The position numbers and the translations under genes are program-made. The notes beneath the pieces were generated by a model that had not been told where the DNA came from, ran no database searches, and saw only the letters and a list, made by a program, of their open reading frames with translations. From Warburgia ugandensis (taxonomy: Eukaryota > Streptophyta > Magnoliopsida > Canellales > Canellaceae), in the NCBI GenBank assembly GCA_035236585.1, contig CP141136.1, positions 56,747,136-56,811,135 on the forward strand: a DNA stretch of 64,000 nt. The letters are read 5' to 3'. Positions 13,247 through 27,831 of the stretch are shown here, one piece after another (the stretch's first letter is position 1; each line of letters begins with the position of its first letter).

Positions 13247-13970
13247 TTCTCATATGGTTTACTAACAAACCTAACTTGTGGTTTTCTTAGATTCCTTATG
13301 CTGAATATTACTATAACACTTCATTTCATAGTTCTTTGAAGATGTCTCCTTCTGAAGTATTGTATGGTTTTCCTCCTTCACCATTATTGGATTATGTTTA
13401 AGGTGTCTCTAAGATTCAATCAGTGGTGGAATTCATGAGGCAAAGTATTGTTGTTTTTCAGTCTACTAAGCATAATCTGAATTTTGCCTAAGAACACATG
13501 AAGAACTTCTATGATAGGTGACATGAGGAGAGGGAATTTAAAGTTGGTGATTGGGTTTTCTTGAGACTTCAATCTTATCGCCAGAAATCTATTGCATTAA
13601 GTCACAACTTGAATATTTCTCTTCATATTTATGGTATTTTTTGTGTGTTATAGTGAATTGGTAAAGTGGCACGTAAGTCAGAGCTACCACCAAATGCCTG
13701 AATACATCTTGTCTTTCATGTTTCCTGTTTAAAGAAGAAGTTGGGACTTTCTTGCACTCCATTGCCTACTTTACCTCAATGAATGTTAATGGTAAATTAA
13801 GGCCAGAACCCTTTGCTATTCTGAAGAGACATATGGTAAAGTATAACAACCAAGCATGCACTCAAGTGCTTGTGCATTGGACATGGTTGGCAGCTGAAGA
13901 TGCATCTTGGGAATTCCTTGATTAGTTGCAACAAGATTTTTTGCACCTTGTGGACAAGGTGTTTTGAAGG
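13247..13970 (+). pseudogene. Reina-like Ty3 element: integrase C-terminus and chromodomain remnant
   Basis: This continues the integrase interrupted at 7980. Motifs in order are PYAEYYYNTSFHSSLKMSPSE (one frame, about 13290-13350), VLYGFPPSP, a KNFYD region, a GDWVFLRLQ box (about 13540), HPVFHVS-like remnants and a C-terminal WTWLAAEDASWEFLD segment (about 13880-13920). The last part resembles the chromodomain that Reina-type chromoviruses carry at the integrase tail and use to target heterochromatin. Several in-frame stops are present (for example at former Trp and Gln codons). The last coding residues run directly into the polypurine tract. I call the lineage Reina from the integrase wording and the short LTR, without a phylogeny. 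Confidence 0.7.
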
Positions 13971-13980
13971 GAGGGAGGGA
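13966..13980 (+). other. Polypurine tract of the Reina-like element
   Basis: GAAGGGAGGGAGGGA lies directly before TGTTATGTACATC. This is the expected plus-strand primer of an LTR retrotransposon. Confidence 0.8.
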
Positions 13981-14265
13981 TGTTATGTACATCATATTAG
14001 ATCTTTAGTAGTTAGTCTATTATGTTAGTCGGCAAATGTTTGTTCTTTAGTAGTTAGTTTATTATGTTAGTTGCAGTCAGTCTGTTGTGAATTGGTGGTT
14101 GTGATAGCTCAAAATATAGATATATGTACAGATTAATAATAGTAAGCAACATAATAATACCTCTCATCAACCCTTTCTTTATCTCTTTTCCTTTTCCTTC
14201 TTTGGGGAGTGGGCTTCTCTCAAATAAGTTAGTTTCTTCCATTCTTTTCCTTCCTAACCTTAACA
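13981..14265 (+). mobile_element. Short 3' LTR of the Reina-like element
   Basis: It starts TGTTATGTACATC directly after the polypurine tract and contains repeats of TTAGTAGTTAGTYTATTATGTTAG (13999-14070). It ends most plausibly at CCTTAACA (14265), giving 285 bases, a usual size for this lineage. The right end is inferred because no 5' LTR is in the window for comparison. Confidence 0.6.
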
Positions 14266-14298
14266 TTGAGATAACAAAATGAACGAGAAACATAAATC

Positions 14299-14996
14299 TT
14301 ATATTAGCTGGAGAGAGAGAGAAGAGCATGCAATTGATTTTGTAGCTGTGTAGATACATTTCATTTTTGTTTGCAAGTTTAACAAAGCAATAACAACCAA
14401 AACATCAAGATGAAAGCATTTTCTTGCATTTATAGAAAAATGATAATAAAATGCAAAAAGAAGGCCTTCCCACTTCTGAAGAAGAAAGTTGGCCCAAACA
14501 GCTAGGAATCTAATCCCCACACTTGTCTTTTTTCCTCTTAATCCTATGCTGCTCATTGTTATCCCACTTGCCATTTTTAGGTTGCATGTTCTTCCTCTTC
14601 TCTCCCTTTCCTCAATCTCATCATTATCCACTTGACCAAAATCCATTTTCCCCTCTTTCCTACTATTCTCACCAAATTCACCATCTTGTATGTAAAGAAT
14701 TCTACTACTTAAATTATTTTCTTCTTCTTTGCTAAGGTTCTTCTCTATGTTTGTTAAATTCCCATTGTCGATTGTTTCAAGATTTCTACATATGCTTACA
14801 TCTGGAATTTTTTTGGGGAATCCATTTCTTTGTGGAGATAGACTAGTTCATTGAAGGTAGTAGAAGAACATTTGAGATAGGTAGAAACAATGTCAGAAGC
14901 TCTTGTTTTAGTGGGGACGAAACATGAGGGAGTGCAAGCAAGTTGTTTTAGAGAGCATGGATTTAAAGACACTACTGATCCACAAGTTGATTTCAT
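14299..14996 (-). pseudogene. Unrecognised small minus-strand reading frame, broken by shifts
   Basis: Reading from an ATG at 14996, a frame starts MKSTCGSVVSLNPCS and runs through YLKCSSTTFNELVYLHKEMDS to a stop at 14796. A one-base slip at a run of seven A on the coding strand (near 14808-14815) would connect it to an open frame beginning IPDVSICRNLETIDN and passing through LYIQDGEFGENSR to MDFGQVDNDEIEE (14646). A second slip near 14600 would lead to a short basic tail. The frame is acidic in the middle and basic at the end. TATAAAAAGG lies at 15022-15031 upstream, but only about 30 bases from the ATG, so it leaves little 5' leader. I do not recognise the family. The first Athila-like element inserted at 15053, just upstream. 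It may be a decayed plant gene or part of an unknown repeat. Confidence 0.3.
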
Positions 14997-15052
14997 TCTT
15001 TTGCTTCTATTGGTCTTCCTTCCTTTTTATAGGGTTTATCATAGATAGAGAG

Positions 15053-16924
<1,872 letters not shown>

Positions 16925-16929
16925 AGTTT

Positions 16930-16947
16930 TGGCGCCGTTGCCAGGGA
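16930..16947 (+). other. Primer-binding site, tRNA-Asp type
   Basis: TGGCGCCGTTGCCAGGGA, five bases after the LTR terminus (ACA, then AGTTT). Athila-group elements use this site; one base differs from the usual GCCGGGGA. Confidence 0.85.
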
Positions 16948-18266
<1,319 letters not shown>

Positions 18267-19919
18267 ATGGTTAGTTTCATTCAAAATTTGCACACTGACC
18301 AAAATAATAATTGGTACCTTAGCATTAATAGAGAAGATTATAATCCTCTCTTTGATGCTGATGATCCTCCACCTCTATTCTATGATAATATACATCAATG
18401 GAGGAATAATTCTCAACGACATGGAAATAGGAGAAGGAATTATAACATGCAGTGGGACCAAAATAGATCACATGAGGATAATGGGCACAATGAAATTTCT
18501 CCGAGAAGAACAATAAAAGACCATTTACAACCTAATTATACCAGCATATCTTCATGTATAAACTTACCTCCAAATGCTGGTATGATTAAAATAAAGGTTG
18601 GAGTAATTCAATTACTTCCAAAATTTTATGGGTTGGATAGTGAGAGTCCTTACACGCATTTACAAGAATTCGATGAAGTGTGCATGTTCCAACACACACA
18701 AAACATTGAATTAGATATTGTAAGACTCAAACTATTTCCTTTGTCTTTAAAGGAAAAAGCTATGATGTGGTTTCATTCACTGCTAGCAGATTCCATACAG
18801 ACATGGAAAGAGATGACTAGGAAGTTCTTAAATAAGTTCTTTCCTATACATAAGACTAATGCTCTTCGTCAAAACATAATGAATTTTACCCAGAAGGATA
18901 AAGAAACTTTCTATCAATGCTAGGAAAGATTCAAGGAATTGTTGTTCACTTGTCCCCATCATGGATATGAACTTTGGCGTATCATTAGCTTCTTTTATGA
19001 AGGACTCCATTCTAATATGCGCCAATTTGTTGAAATAATGTGTAATGACAATTTCTTAAATAAACAACCAAAAGAGGCGAAAGAGTATTTAGAATGGCTG
19101 GCAGAGAGTGCACAAACTTGGGCTCATTTAGAAAACGTAGGTTACTCAAGTGAGCCTAAGTTCACCACCACATTTGCTAAGGGAGACATTTATGCTAAGA
19201 CTGAAAAAGATGATATGAAAATAGCATCCCTAGCTAGAACAGAGGCCATGGAAATGGGTAGTTTTTCCTCTAAGAGAGTCAAACAAGTGTGTAATACTTG
19301 TGAAAGTAATATGCACCCAACTCAGGAATGTCCTATTGCTCCTGTATTTCAGGATGCGCTTTATGTATCGACACATTCTTATGAGAAACAATTTTCCCCA
19401 TCTTCAGAGACATATAGTCCCAACTTGAGTATTCATCAAAATGAACATGTCTCACACAAGGCCCAATACCAACCCTATCACTAAAAGCAAGGACCACTTG
19501 CTCCTGGACCTTACCTTCCTCCACATAAGAGGAATGTCGAGGATAATTTCCATCAACACATGCAAAACCAGGAGAAGAAAATTGCTCAAATTCAAGGCCA
19601 ATTGAAAGATAACATAGATTCCATGATTGAATTGAAGGATATAATGTCCCCAATAATGCAAACTACTGATCAAGGTCAATGTCCTGTTCCACCTAATGAA
19701 AACCTTGATGATACTGATATGGTAGGTGAGATTAATTCTTCACTTACAAGCATGGAACAAAGAAAGGCAATTACCATTATTCCTAGTGGTAACAAAATTG
19801 AGAAATTTGGTCCTGAAATGGTTGAAATTGTGCACAGACCTGTTAGAAAAAGAGGCAAATTTGTCACACCCACTAAGGAATATGACATCCTTGTTTCATT
19901 TCCCAAAAGGCTGCATTAA
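18267..19919 (+). pseudogene. gag: Athila-type gag polyprotein, two in-frame stops
   Basis: One frame runs from ATG 18267 to 19919 (551 codons), broken only by TAG at 18921 and TAA at 19482. It would encode the capsid/nucleocapsid precursor that packages element RNA. The Retrotrans_gag core is clear: LPPNAGMIKIKVG, PYTHLQEFDEVC, LKLFPLSLKEKAMMWFHSL and FLNKFFPIHKTNALRQ. After the first stop it continues with ERFKELLFTCPHHGYELW and FYEGLHSNMRQFVE. An intact CCHC zinc knuckle (C-N-T-C-x4-H-x4-C) lies at about 19291-19332. The first stop replaces the conserved Trp of the YQCW-E-RF motif, and the second most simply replaces Gln. The frame ends at about 19919 in the linker that normally precedes protease. 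No protease or pol follows. Confidence 0.85.
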
Positions 19920-21875
19920 ACTTCTAAACATAATTATGAGAAGCAGCCTGAAGATAAATTTATCTAGCCTTAGGATAAAATGAAATTTTTTTAATTGCAA
20001 GATAAATTTATTTACCATTCCTTTTCAGAGGCATGTCCAGCTCATTTTGTACGGGACCCAGGGAAGTTTCGAACTTAGTAATATTTTTCCTCTGAAAATT
20101 TTCTTCTTTAAATAAAGAATGTAGCTTAGTTTTTACTTTCTTCTTTTTTTTCTTCTTTTTTCTATATCCCTCAATTTTTTATTTCTCAATGCATTATCAT
20201 CATCCTACTTTTTAAACATTGAGGACAATGTTTCTCTCAGGTTGGGGGGTGTAGAATTCTACTAATTCTATTTTTTTTAGGTTTTTAGTTATTTTCTTGA
20301 TTTTTCAAAAAATTAATTAAAAAATTTTAAATTTAAAAAAATAAAATTTCAAGTCAATTCCTAGACTATAATAACTTTGGCTTATTAATGGATCTCAACA
20401 TGACTAATTCATCATTTTACTCATTTTCTAAAACATTCCAATAAAGCTAGGTCTCAGATCACATATGAACACGCAGTTGCATATGGATAATCTAAATTGA
20501 TGAGTAGCAATGATTGAGAAATCCTGAAGAAATTCAGTGTAGACCAATAACCTAAGTAAGCTTTAGAGCCATTCGTTCTTTCTGAGAGGTTATAAATATT
20601 TCTAATTTTCTTTAGCGTGCTTAAAGAAACTTGATCCCATCAACTTTTAAGTTTGGCTAATTACCTAAATTATTAGAGTATTAACTTCAAAATTCTAGAA
20701 GTTCATTGAATCTGATAGATTATGAAAAAACCTAGAAAATGATTTAGGCCATCTTTGTTAACCTAGAGACATAAAGCCAACCCAAAAATATTTTTACCAC
20801 TAGTTAGCCAATTTGAGCCTTTTATATTAGCCTTTTCTTTTTCTCACCCAACTAACCTTAACCCATATTACCCACTTTAATATATCCTTTACCGATTTCT
20901 TCAAAAGATAAGTTAGAGATGAATGAAAATATACTTTTTATTTGCAATCAAAGCAGGAAAGTGAATATTGAGAAAAGAAATTTTCTTCAAAAGAGATTCA
21001 AGTGAAAAATAAATAAATAAAGAAAGAAAGAAAAGTTTGGAGAACGCAAAGAAAAGTGGAAAAAGAAATATTCACTATAGTACAAGCAATGTAAAGAAAG
21101 AATTGTCAACTTTAGAAGACCTCTACTTCTTATTGAAGAAACTTTGAATACCCTTTTACCTCTTCTTTTGTACCCCGTCCTAAGCCTTCATGTTGTCCTA
21201 GTTAAAGACCTATTGATTTTAGGGTAAATATAGTCTTAATGATGATATGAAAATATAGGATTTGGAGAATAATACTTTAAAAAGTTCAAAGGTAATGGCA
21301 TCTTTCTAAAGTGATCAAAACTACATTCCATAGTATCTCCTATTCCTTTATGAGCGTATGTGAGATAAAATTTGCTTTTATTGACTCTGCTCACATATTT
21401 AAGAGAGACATGATTTGAACCTTTATCTAAGAGACGTTATTTCTGAGTGTATGTCATTAGTGAGGATTGAGGTCAAAACATGTTTCAAATGGAGTTGAAA
21501 GTTGTTGTCTATTTAGAGATAAAGATTATTTTATACTGCATCCACCCACACACTCTGAGAACTAAGCTAAATTTGAATGTCTATAGCATATGGGTAGAGT
21601 TGTGAATTTTTCATTCACATGCTAAAGTGATAGATTTATTTGAAAAAAGAAGAAGTGAGAATTGACTTGAAAATGATATTTTTAGAATTTTGTGGGTATA
21701 TTCACTGCAAAGCCTCATGAGGCCTAACTCGTCCATTAGGGGTAACCTAGAGGTTTAAGGGCTTGTTGCATACGCTAAATGTAACTGTGAGTACCTCCGA
21801 AAATGACGACCATTTTGTCCTCAATAATTTTTCGCATGTTTTGCTAGGGACTAGCAAAATGCTAGTTGGGGGGTG
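19920..21875 (+). other. Noncoding 3' internal region with two PPT-like tracts
   Basis: No coding sequence is seen. CATTGAGGACAATGTTTCTC followed by GGTTGGGGGGTG lies at about 20217-20251, a motif that normally sits after the last ORF of Athila/Tat-type elements. A second G-rich tract, AGTTGGGGGGTG, abuts the 3' LTR at 21876. The stretch from about 21100 to 21875 is shared with the second Athila-like element (about 41050-41811), including ATTTTGTGGGTATATTCACT. Confidence 0.65.
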
Positions 21876-23642
21876 TGTTAAGTCCTTAATTTTTCCAAAA
21901 ATAACCTTAGATACCATTTTATTAGATCATTTAAATAGGTAATTTTGTGATTTTAAATCAATTTTAGCTATAATCAATCATCCAACCGTTAATTTGAAAA
22001 GTTAACGATCGGATGATAATTAGAGCTAATTATTCGCATAAAATAATTTTAATTTTATATTTTATTTTTGCAGGTAAGCTAGAATACATTGGACGCTTCA
22101 GATTTGCTTAATGGGTCCATGCTACAAATCTGGGCAAAGTTGACCCATGATGCATATGGCAACATCACATGGACATACTGCAAGATATCAAGGGCAAAGC
22201 ATGGGCAAAGCATGGGTGAGGCATGGGCAGGCTGCATGTTTTACAAAAATAATATATTTGGGCTAGCTTTGCTTCCTTCAAGGCGAGGAGCAAGCAGCTC
22301 AGCCCCGACACACTTTCTCTCTGATGCTCTCCTCTTCTTCTCGGGCTTCTGCCCCTTCACGGATAGAGACGGAAGGATCGTTCCTCTCCGTCTCTTCGTC
22401 CGTTCCCCACTCTCCACCTTTCTCGTTCTCTCCCTTTCTCACGCACCCCTAGCCTGAGCCCCTCTACTTCTCTCTTTCCATTTCCCTCCTCTTTGCTTCT
22501 CCTTCTCACTCACCCTTCTCTTTACTTTCTCACTCATCCTCTGCTTCCTATTGCTTTCTCTTTATTTTCTCACAGACCGTCTGTTCTCCACTCCCATTTT
22601 TCTCTCCTGGTTACCTCCCCACCTCTGCCTCCAATCAAACCCAATGCCAGGTCGGCCATCGGCGCGTGACACACCAAGCCGACCAGCATCATCCCCTTTC
22701 CTCCCTTCTCTCTCTCTGTCTCTCTCTCTCTCTTGCGTTTTCAATTTCGTACCTCTCTTCCTGCAAAACCTAGGCCGACCCATTTCTGGTCTGCCCTAAT
22801 CCTCTATCCCAACAGCCATTCCCCTTATTTCTATCTGCATCCAACCGAAAACCAGCCCTCGTCTCCTTCTCATCCCTGGTCTGCCTCGTTCACTATCATC
22901 ATCTAATCTAGCACCAACTAGAGCACCATCTCTTCTTCTTCTCATTTCTTCTCTCTGCATCGGTTCCTCCATCGCAGCCATCCCTCTTTCCATCTCTTTC
23001 TTCTTATTCTATTCTCTCCCATCTCTCTTTCTTCTTATTCTATTCTCTCCCATCTCTCTTTCTTCCTATTCTATTCTCTCCCATCATCTCTTTCTTCTTA
23101 TTTTATTCTCTCCCATCATCTCTTTCTTCTTATTCTATTCTCCCATTTCTTGTCTTTTTCTTCAATACATTTCTCACCTGACAAGCACCACACATGCCTT
23201 CTTTTCATCCCTTAAAGAAATGGAAAATGGAGAAATTCCGTTCTTGGCCGCCCTTAACTTCTAATTTAATTACATTTATATCCCAGCTTAATTACGGTTG
23301 TATCCTGTCTTATCTTCACTCTATTTTATACATGTTTTGTTAGTCCGAGGATTGTGTAATCTAAGACAGCTATTTTGTTATTAATTGGAACCTGTTGTGG
23401 CTAGCTGCGTGACACAGCAATCAAATAGGGAAGTTTTCTTTATTTGCAATTTATTGTCGTTTCTTGCTTACTTAAATCTAGAGTTTTGTTTACTCATGAA
23501 ATGCTTAATAAACTTGAATTTTAGTTTGTTAATTTATAATTGAAATTTGTGTAAACTCCACATTTAAGTTGAGTCCCCGTGGAAATCGACCCGAACTTGC
23601 ACTAGCTAGACTACAACAGCCGTGCACTTGCGGAAAACACTC

Positions 23643-23646
<4 letters not shown>
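21876..23646 (+). repeat. 3' LTR of the first Athila-like element
   Basis: It is 1,771 bases, starts TGTTAAGTCC after the polypurine tract and ends CTCAACA. It aligns by eye with 15053-16924, with scattered substitutions and a much shorter CT tract. The 3' flank continues as GAGAG, matching the base pairs before the 5' LTR. Confidence 0.9.

Positions 23647-23708
<62 letters not shown>
23647..23708. repeat. (GA)n microsatellite starting at the target duplication
   Basis: About 62 bases of GA repeats begin exactly at the 3' edge of the element. The 5' flank ends in ATAGATAGAGAG, so the element entered a purine-rich site or the target duplication later expanded. Confidence 0.95.
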
Positions 23709-23710
<2 letters not shown>

Positions 23711-23910
23711 ACTAATGGTCTTCCTCCTGCCTCTCTAGTGTTTTAATTTTCCCTTTCTATTGTATTCTGGGGACTAAAGCTTATTGTGCATCCTCATGTT
23801 TTACCTTAGAAAAATAAGGAAGGCTAGCATACAATGTAATAACACACCAGTAGCATTGAAACTCTTCCACTTTTATATATGGTCGGTCCTGGATTTTTAC
23901 TCAAGGAAAA
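23709..23910. other. Short unassigned spacer between two retrotransposons
   Basis: About 200 bases of AT-rich sequence with no reading frame. It ends in GAAAA, the target site of the next element. Confidence 0.5.
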
Positions 23911-26579
23911 TGTAATATCCTTAATTTTTAGGATAAATTAGGAAATAAATAAATAAATAAAAATAAAAATTTATGGATTAAATTTTTTCCTGAAAACATA
24001 AGAATTAGAAAGTGCTCATCGATACGAATCCAACGCCACCAAGAGCGCGAAAAATGGAGCTCAAACGAGGGAGTTATGAGCCGTCAAAGTTGGAAGGGCA
24101 AATTGGTCATTTGATAGAGACGTGTTAGACAGGGGTCCAAATTGATACTGGCACCCCCGTCTTCCACACGTCTCTACCAGTGCCAAAAAAATCGCCGGAG
24201 AGACGTGGAAAGAGACGTGTGGGGAAGAGTTTCTCTTCCCCAAGACTCTAAAACCCTATATCTATGCTCCTCTAGGAGCCAAAACGCTCCACTTTGAGCG
24301 TTTTCTCTGAGTTTTTATGCAAAACCCTAGCCCTGCAAAACTTGGATTTTCCGGCGAGTGGAACCCTGGCAACACGAGCAACACCAGCCAGGCGCAAGGT
24401 AAGCCTCAAATCCATGTTTTTATGTATTTATTAATTAGAAAATTTATTAGGAAAGTATTTAAAAAATTAAGAAAATTCAGATTTTTAGGAACCTGTGTGC
24501 ACGCTACTGTTGGAGCGTGATTTCATGGATCAAACCTAGTTCGTTTGAAAATTGTACCGTCCAACTAGTGTACAAGAGACCCAAGAGCATACCCTTTAAA
24601 TTTGGGAGTGATCCAACGGTGGATTTCTCCAAAAAAAACCAAAAAACCAGTACCTAGGGAGGATTTTAGGAACTTGAGAAAAATCATTTAAAAACCATGG
24701 TTTTTGGAAAAATCAGTACAAAAGGAGGCATAAATGGAGTCTAGAGAGAATTCTGAAGAAAATGGCGCAAAAATCACGCAAAACGAAGCTCTGTAGCTCC
24801 GCCGGAGGCGACCGGAATCCGGTTGTCTTCTCCGGCGTCGTCAACGGCGTCGGCGCCCTGGCGCTGACGCCAGGACGCACTCGGTGACGCCCAAGAGACG
24901 ACGTCACACACATGCGGAGGAGAAGCCAGTTGCCTGTCGCGGCGAGGCTGAGACGCGGCGCGTCCTGGAGACCGTGACGCACGCGCGCGTGCATCACGGT
25001 GCCGAAGACGCACAGCACGCGTCCCGTGCGGCATCTGCGTCGGCGTGCGCCGGTATACACCGGTGTAAACCGGCGGAAAAGGGCACCACCGGTATAAACC
25101 ACCTTACGGTGGTCCGGCAGGCCCCATTTGAGGGTAGTTTTCACTAAAACTTGATTTTTGGGAGCTAGAGAGGTCCAAATCACGATCCGGAAGAGGCGTT
25201 GTGACTGTATTGACGACGCGAACCTAGTTTTAACTTAAAAACTTAGAAATGACAACTTTTTCTTTAGAAAAATTTTAAAATAGTGATATGACATGTACAG
25301 GTGCATTCGAATATACCAGTTAAAGGGAGTTATTAGCAAGCTAGTGGTCTCACACTGAGGTAGGTGACGACAACTAATGTTTTGCCTTGATTTTTAAACC
25401 ATGTTTAAACATAGCATCATGTGTGATTGTGTTTTAAAATGCAATTATTATTTACCGTGGATTTCATGCGACATTGCGTACAGGATGGTTATTCCAAATT
25501 GCAATCTTTTACTGAATAAACTTATTTCAAATGCTTTTACAAGCATGATGTAAATTAGTTATGCTTAAATTAGAGACTTATTTCTTATTATATATATAGA
25601 AAATGCATGGATTTACATGGAAATGAGAATAGAGGCTTAGTAGCTGGTCCTTTTATAGGCTAACCCCAGGATGAGGGGCATGTCTTGGGGATTGCAAGCT
25701 ATAAGTGCTCTTGAGTTTTATCATATACATATGATTTTCGTGTTTTATATTTGATGACGGGTGCTCTCGCCCGGTGGGCGTCATGCTAGGAGGGATAGGG
25801 CCGGCCACCCACCTTCCGAGATTATGATGTGATGAGTTTGTGATATGATAGACACCTGCCCATAGATGGCATTCGGTAGGGGTTTGGTAACATGGATAGT
25901 CCACACTACCGGTCTGAGCCTTTCCATGGGGACAGACGCTAAGTCTCCCGTTATGGTGTCGACGGGGAGCGGCGGTGGTTGATACCCATGGAGGGTTGCC
26001 ACTGCAGCATGATGGCCCATGTTCTTATTATGTGTGCATGTATGATGAGCATGGTTATGGATTGCTTTGTTTTGCAATGCCTTAGATCTCGAGCGCGACA
26101 CCAGGAAAGGAAAAGCGGTTGATAAACCTTAAGAGCTGCTGAAGACTAGTTTTCCCTATAGTTTTAGACAGTAATGTGAGTCATTAGAGTGGATTATCAT
26201 TGAATTTTATTATGGACTGCATACTTTATAATTGGATGTGATTTAAATCTTTGGACATATGTTGGACATTTATATGGGATGTTATGATGGATAGATCCTG
26301 GGCCATATTATTATTGTCTTTTGGACGTTTATTTGATTTAAAATAAAGGCGCCTATTTATTTGACGTTGATTTATACGCGGATTATTTAATTATGTTTAA
26401 ATTACATGTACGCCATTTTGAGAAAGGAAAATTAACACCCGGAGTTTTAAGATAGGTTTAGTAAAATGTTAAATAAATCTTTTCTCATGGGATCCCAAAA
26501 TGCTCTTATTTAAAATGCCATTATTATGTATATATATATATAATATAAAAAAATTGTCTTAAAAATTCGGGGTGTTACA
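23911..26579 (+). repeat. 5' LTR of the Tekay-like element, with a 318-bp deletion
   Basis: It starts TGTAATATCC and ends GGGTGTTACA. Compared with the 3' LTR it lacks the bases equivalent to 33393-33710; the junction falls after GGTTATGGAT at about 26062 and shares the dinucleotide AT. A possible promoter box (CCCTATATCTATG, about 24254) is followed by a good splice-donor match, AAG|GTAAG, at about 24399. Bases 24780-25110 are strikingly GC- and CpG-rich. The minus- and plus-strand reading frames there (for example 24713-25183) are side effects of that composition and resemble no known protein. Confidence 0.9.
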
Positions 26580-26583
26580 AAGT

Positions 26584-26595
26584 TGGTATCAGAGC
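26584..26595 (+). other. Primer-binding site, initiator Met tRNA type
   Basis: TGGTATCAGAGC, four bases after the 5' LTR end. This is complementary to the 3' end of plant initiator methionine tRNA. Confidence 0.93.
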
Positions 26596-26697
26596 CCAGT
26601 CTAGTCCATCATAATCCTTGTGAATTTCCATTTATATGTGAATAACAGTCCATAATAGTTGCAGACAGAGAAATTATGAGAGAGGAACTTACACTTA

Positions 26698-27831
26698 GTG
26701 ACATGTAAAATTTTGACACGGGGATCGAGATGGGCTCCACCTGCTACACCCGTGGCTCCACCTGCTGAGTCCTCTGATCAAGGGGATCGAGATGCCGAGT
26801 TATTGAATCGTTTAATGTCAGGACTCGTACCACTTATACAGCAGCAGGTTAGGACAGCTGTTGACGCAGCTAACCCTAGCCCTATTCCACCACCTAAAGT
26901 GGCACCCATGGTTTCGTTAGTTCAGTCCTCACAACCAGTACAAGAACCATCAGTACCTAGAGCCACGGAGGGCGATGCTACGAGTGACTCTAAGAAGACT
27001 GACAAATTATTGGAAAGGTTTCAAAAGATGGTGAAACCCTTTTATGGTGATGGTAACACGGAGGAGGCCGAGCGATGGTTATTTGAGGCGGAGAGGACAT
27101 TCGATGCTATGAAGATCTCACCAGATGATCAAGTTAGAGTAGCCTCCTACTTGCTGAAAGGTGAGGCTGGCTTCTGGTGGCAGACTTTCACACTCACCCG
27201 ACCAGATCCGACCAAGACGATGACATGGGCAGCCTTTAAACAGGCTTTCGATACTCAGTATTTTTCACCTCATGCATTGCAGTCCATGAAGAAAGAGTTT
27301 GCCACCCTAGAGCAGAGAGATATGACGGTTCAGCAGTACTTGAACCGATTTACACGACTGAGGAGATTTGCACCTCACGCACTGGCCTCAGACACGGAGG
27401 CAACTGACAGATTTGTGGATGGGTTGACTCCTTGGCTGAGAGATCGAGTGATTTCTTCGCGACCCACTTCTGTGCAAGATGCTGCTGATATGGCGTCCAT
27501 GCATGAGAAGAACTCTCTCAAGAATAGAGGGAGTGCGTTCCAGCCCTTTAAGGGCAAGCGGCCATTTGGTGCTATGCAGACACATGGGGCATCAGGTCAT
27601 CCACCACAGGCCAAATTTAAGAGAGACACTGAGAGGAAGAGATGTGATAGGTGCAAGGGTTGGCACCCTGGGCGAGGGTGCAATAGATTCGACCGACCAT
27701 AGCAGCAGAGGCAGCCCCAACCATAGAGACAGTCCTATACACCTTACCAGAGACAGCCATACAGGTGTTTCAACTATGGAGACATTGGCCATTTCATTAA
27801 GGACTGCCCTAAGGGGCAGAGGCAGACCGAG
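26698..27831 (+). pseudogene. gag: Tekay-type gag region (start codon lost, two stops, damaged zinc knuckle)
   Basis: The open frame begins near 26698 with a non-ATG codon; the first in-frame ATG is at 26815, about 40 codons in. The Retrotrans_gag domain is well kept: AERWLFEAERTFDAMK (about 27070), YLLKGEAGFWWQTF, AAFKQAFDTQYF and QYLNRFTRLRRFAPHA. TAG codons stand at 27700 and 27724, each in a Gln-rich stretch where CAG is the likely former codon. The nucleocapsid zinc knuckle at 27766 reads C-F-N-Y...H...C, so the second metal-binding Cys is Tyr. Apart from these points the frame runs straight into pol, so gag and pol formed one polyprotein. Confidence 0.9.

Noticed and set aside
24713..25183. 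156-codon minus-strand frame inside the Tekay LTR, also seen as 166 codons at 32015-32515
   Set aside because: Present in both LTRs simply because LTRs are copies. Its location is the CpG-rich island where stops are rare, and several overlapping frames are open on both strands. No domain recognised.
26698..26814. GTG at 26698 as the gag start codon
   Set aside because: Bacterial-type start in a plant retroelement. The true ATG seems lost by mutation, and the first in-frame ATG is at 26815.
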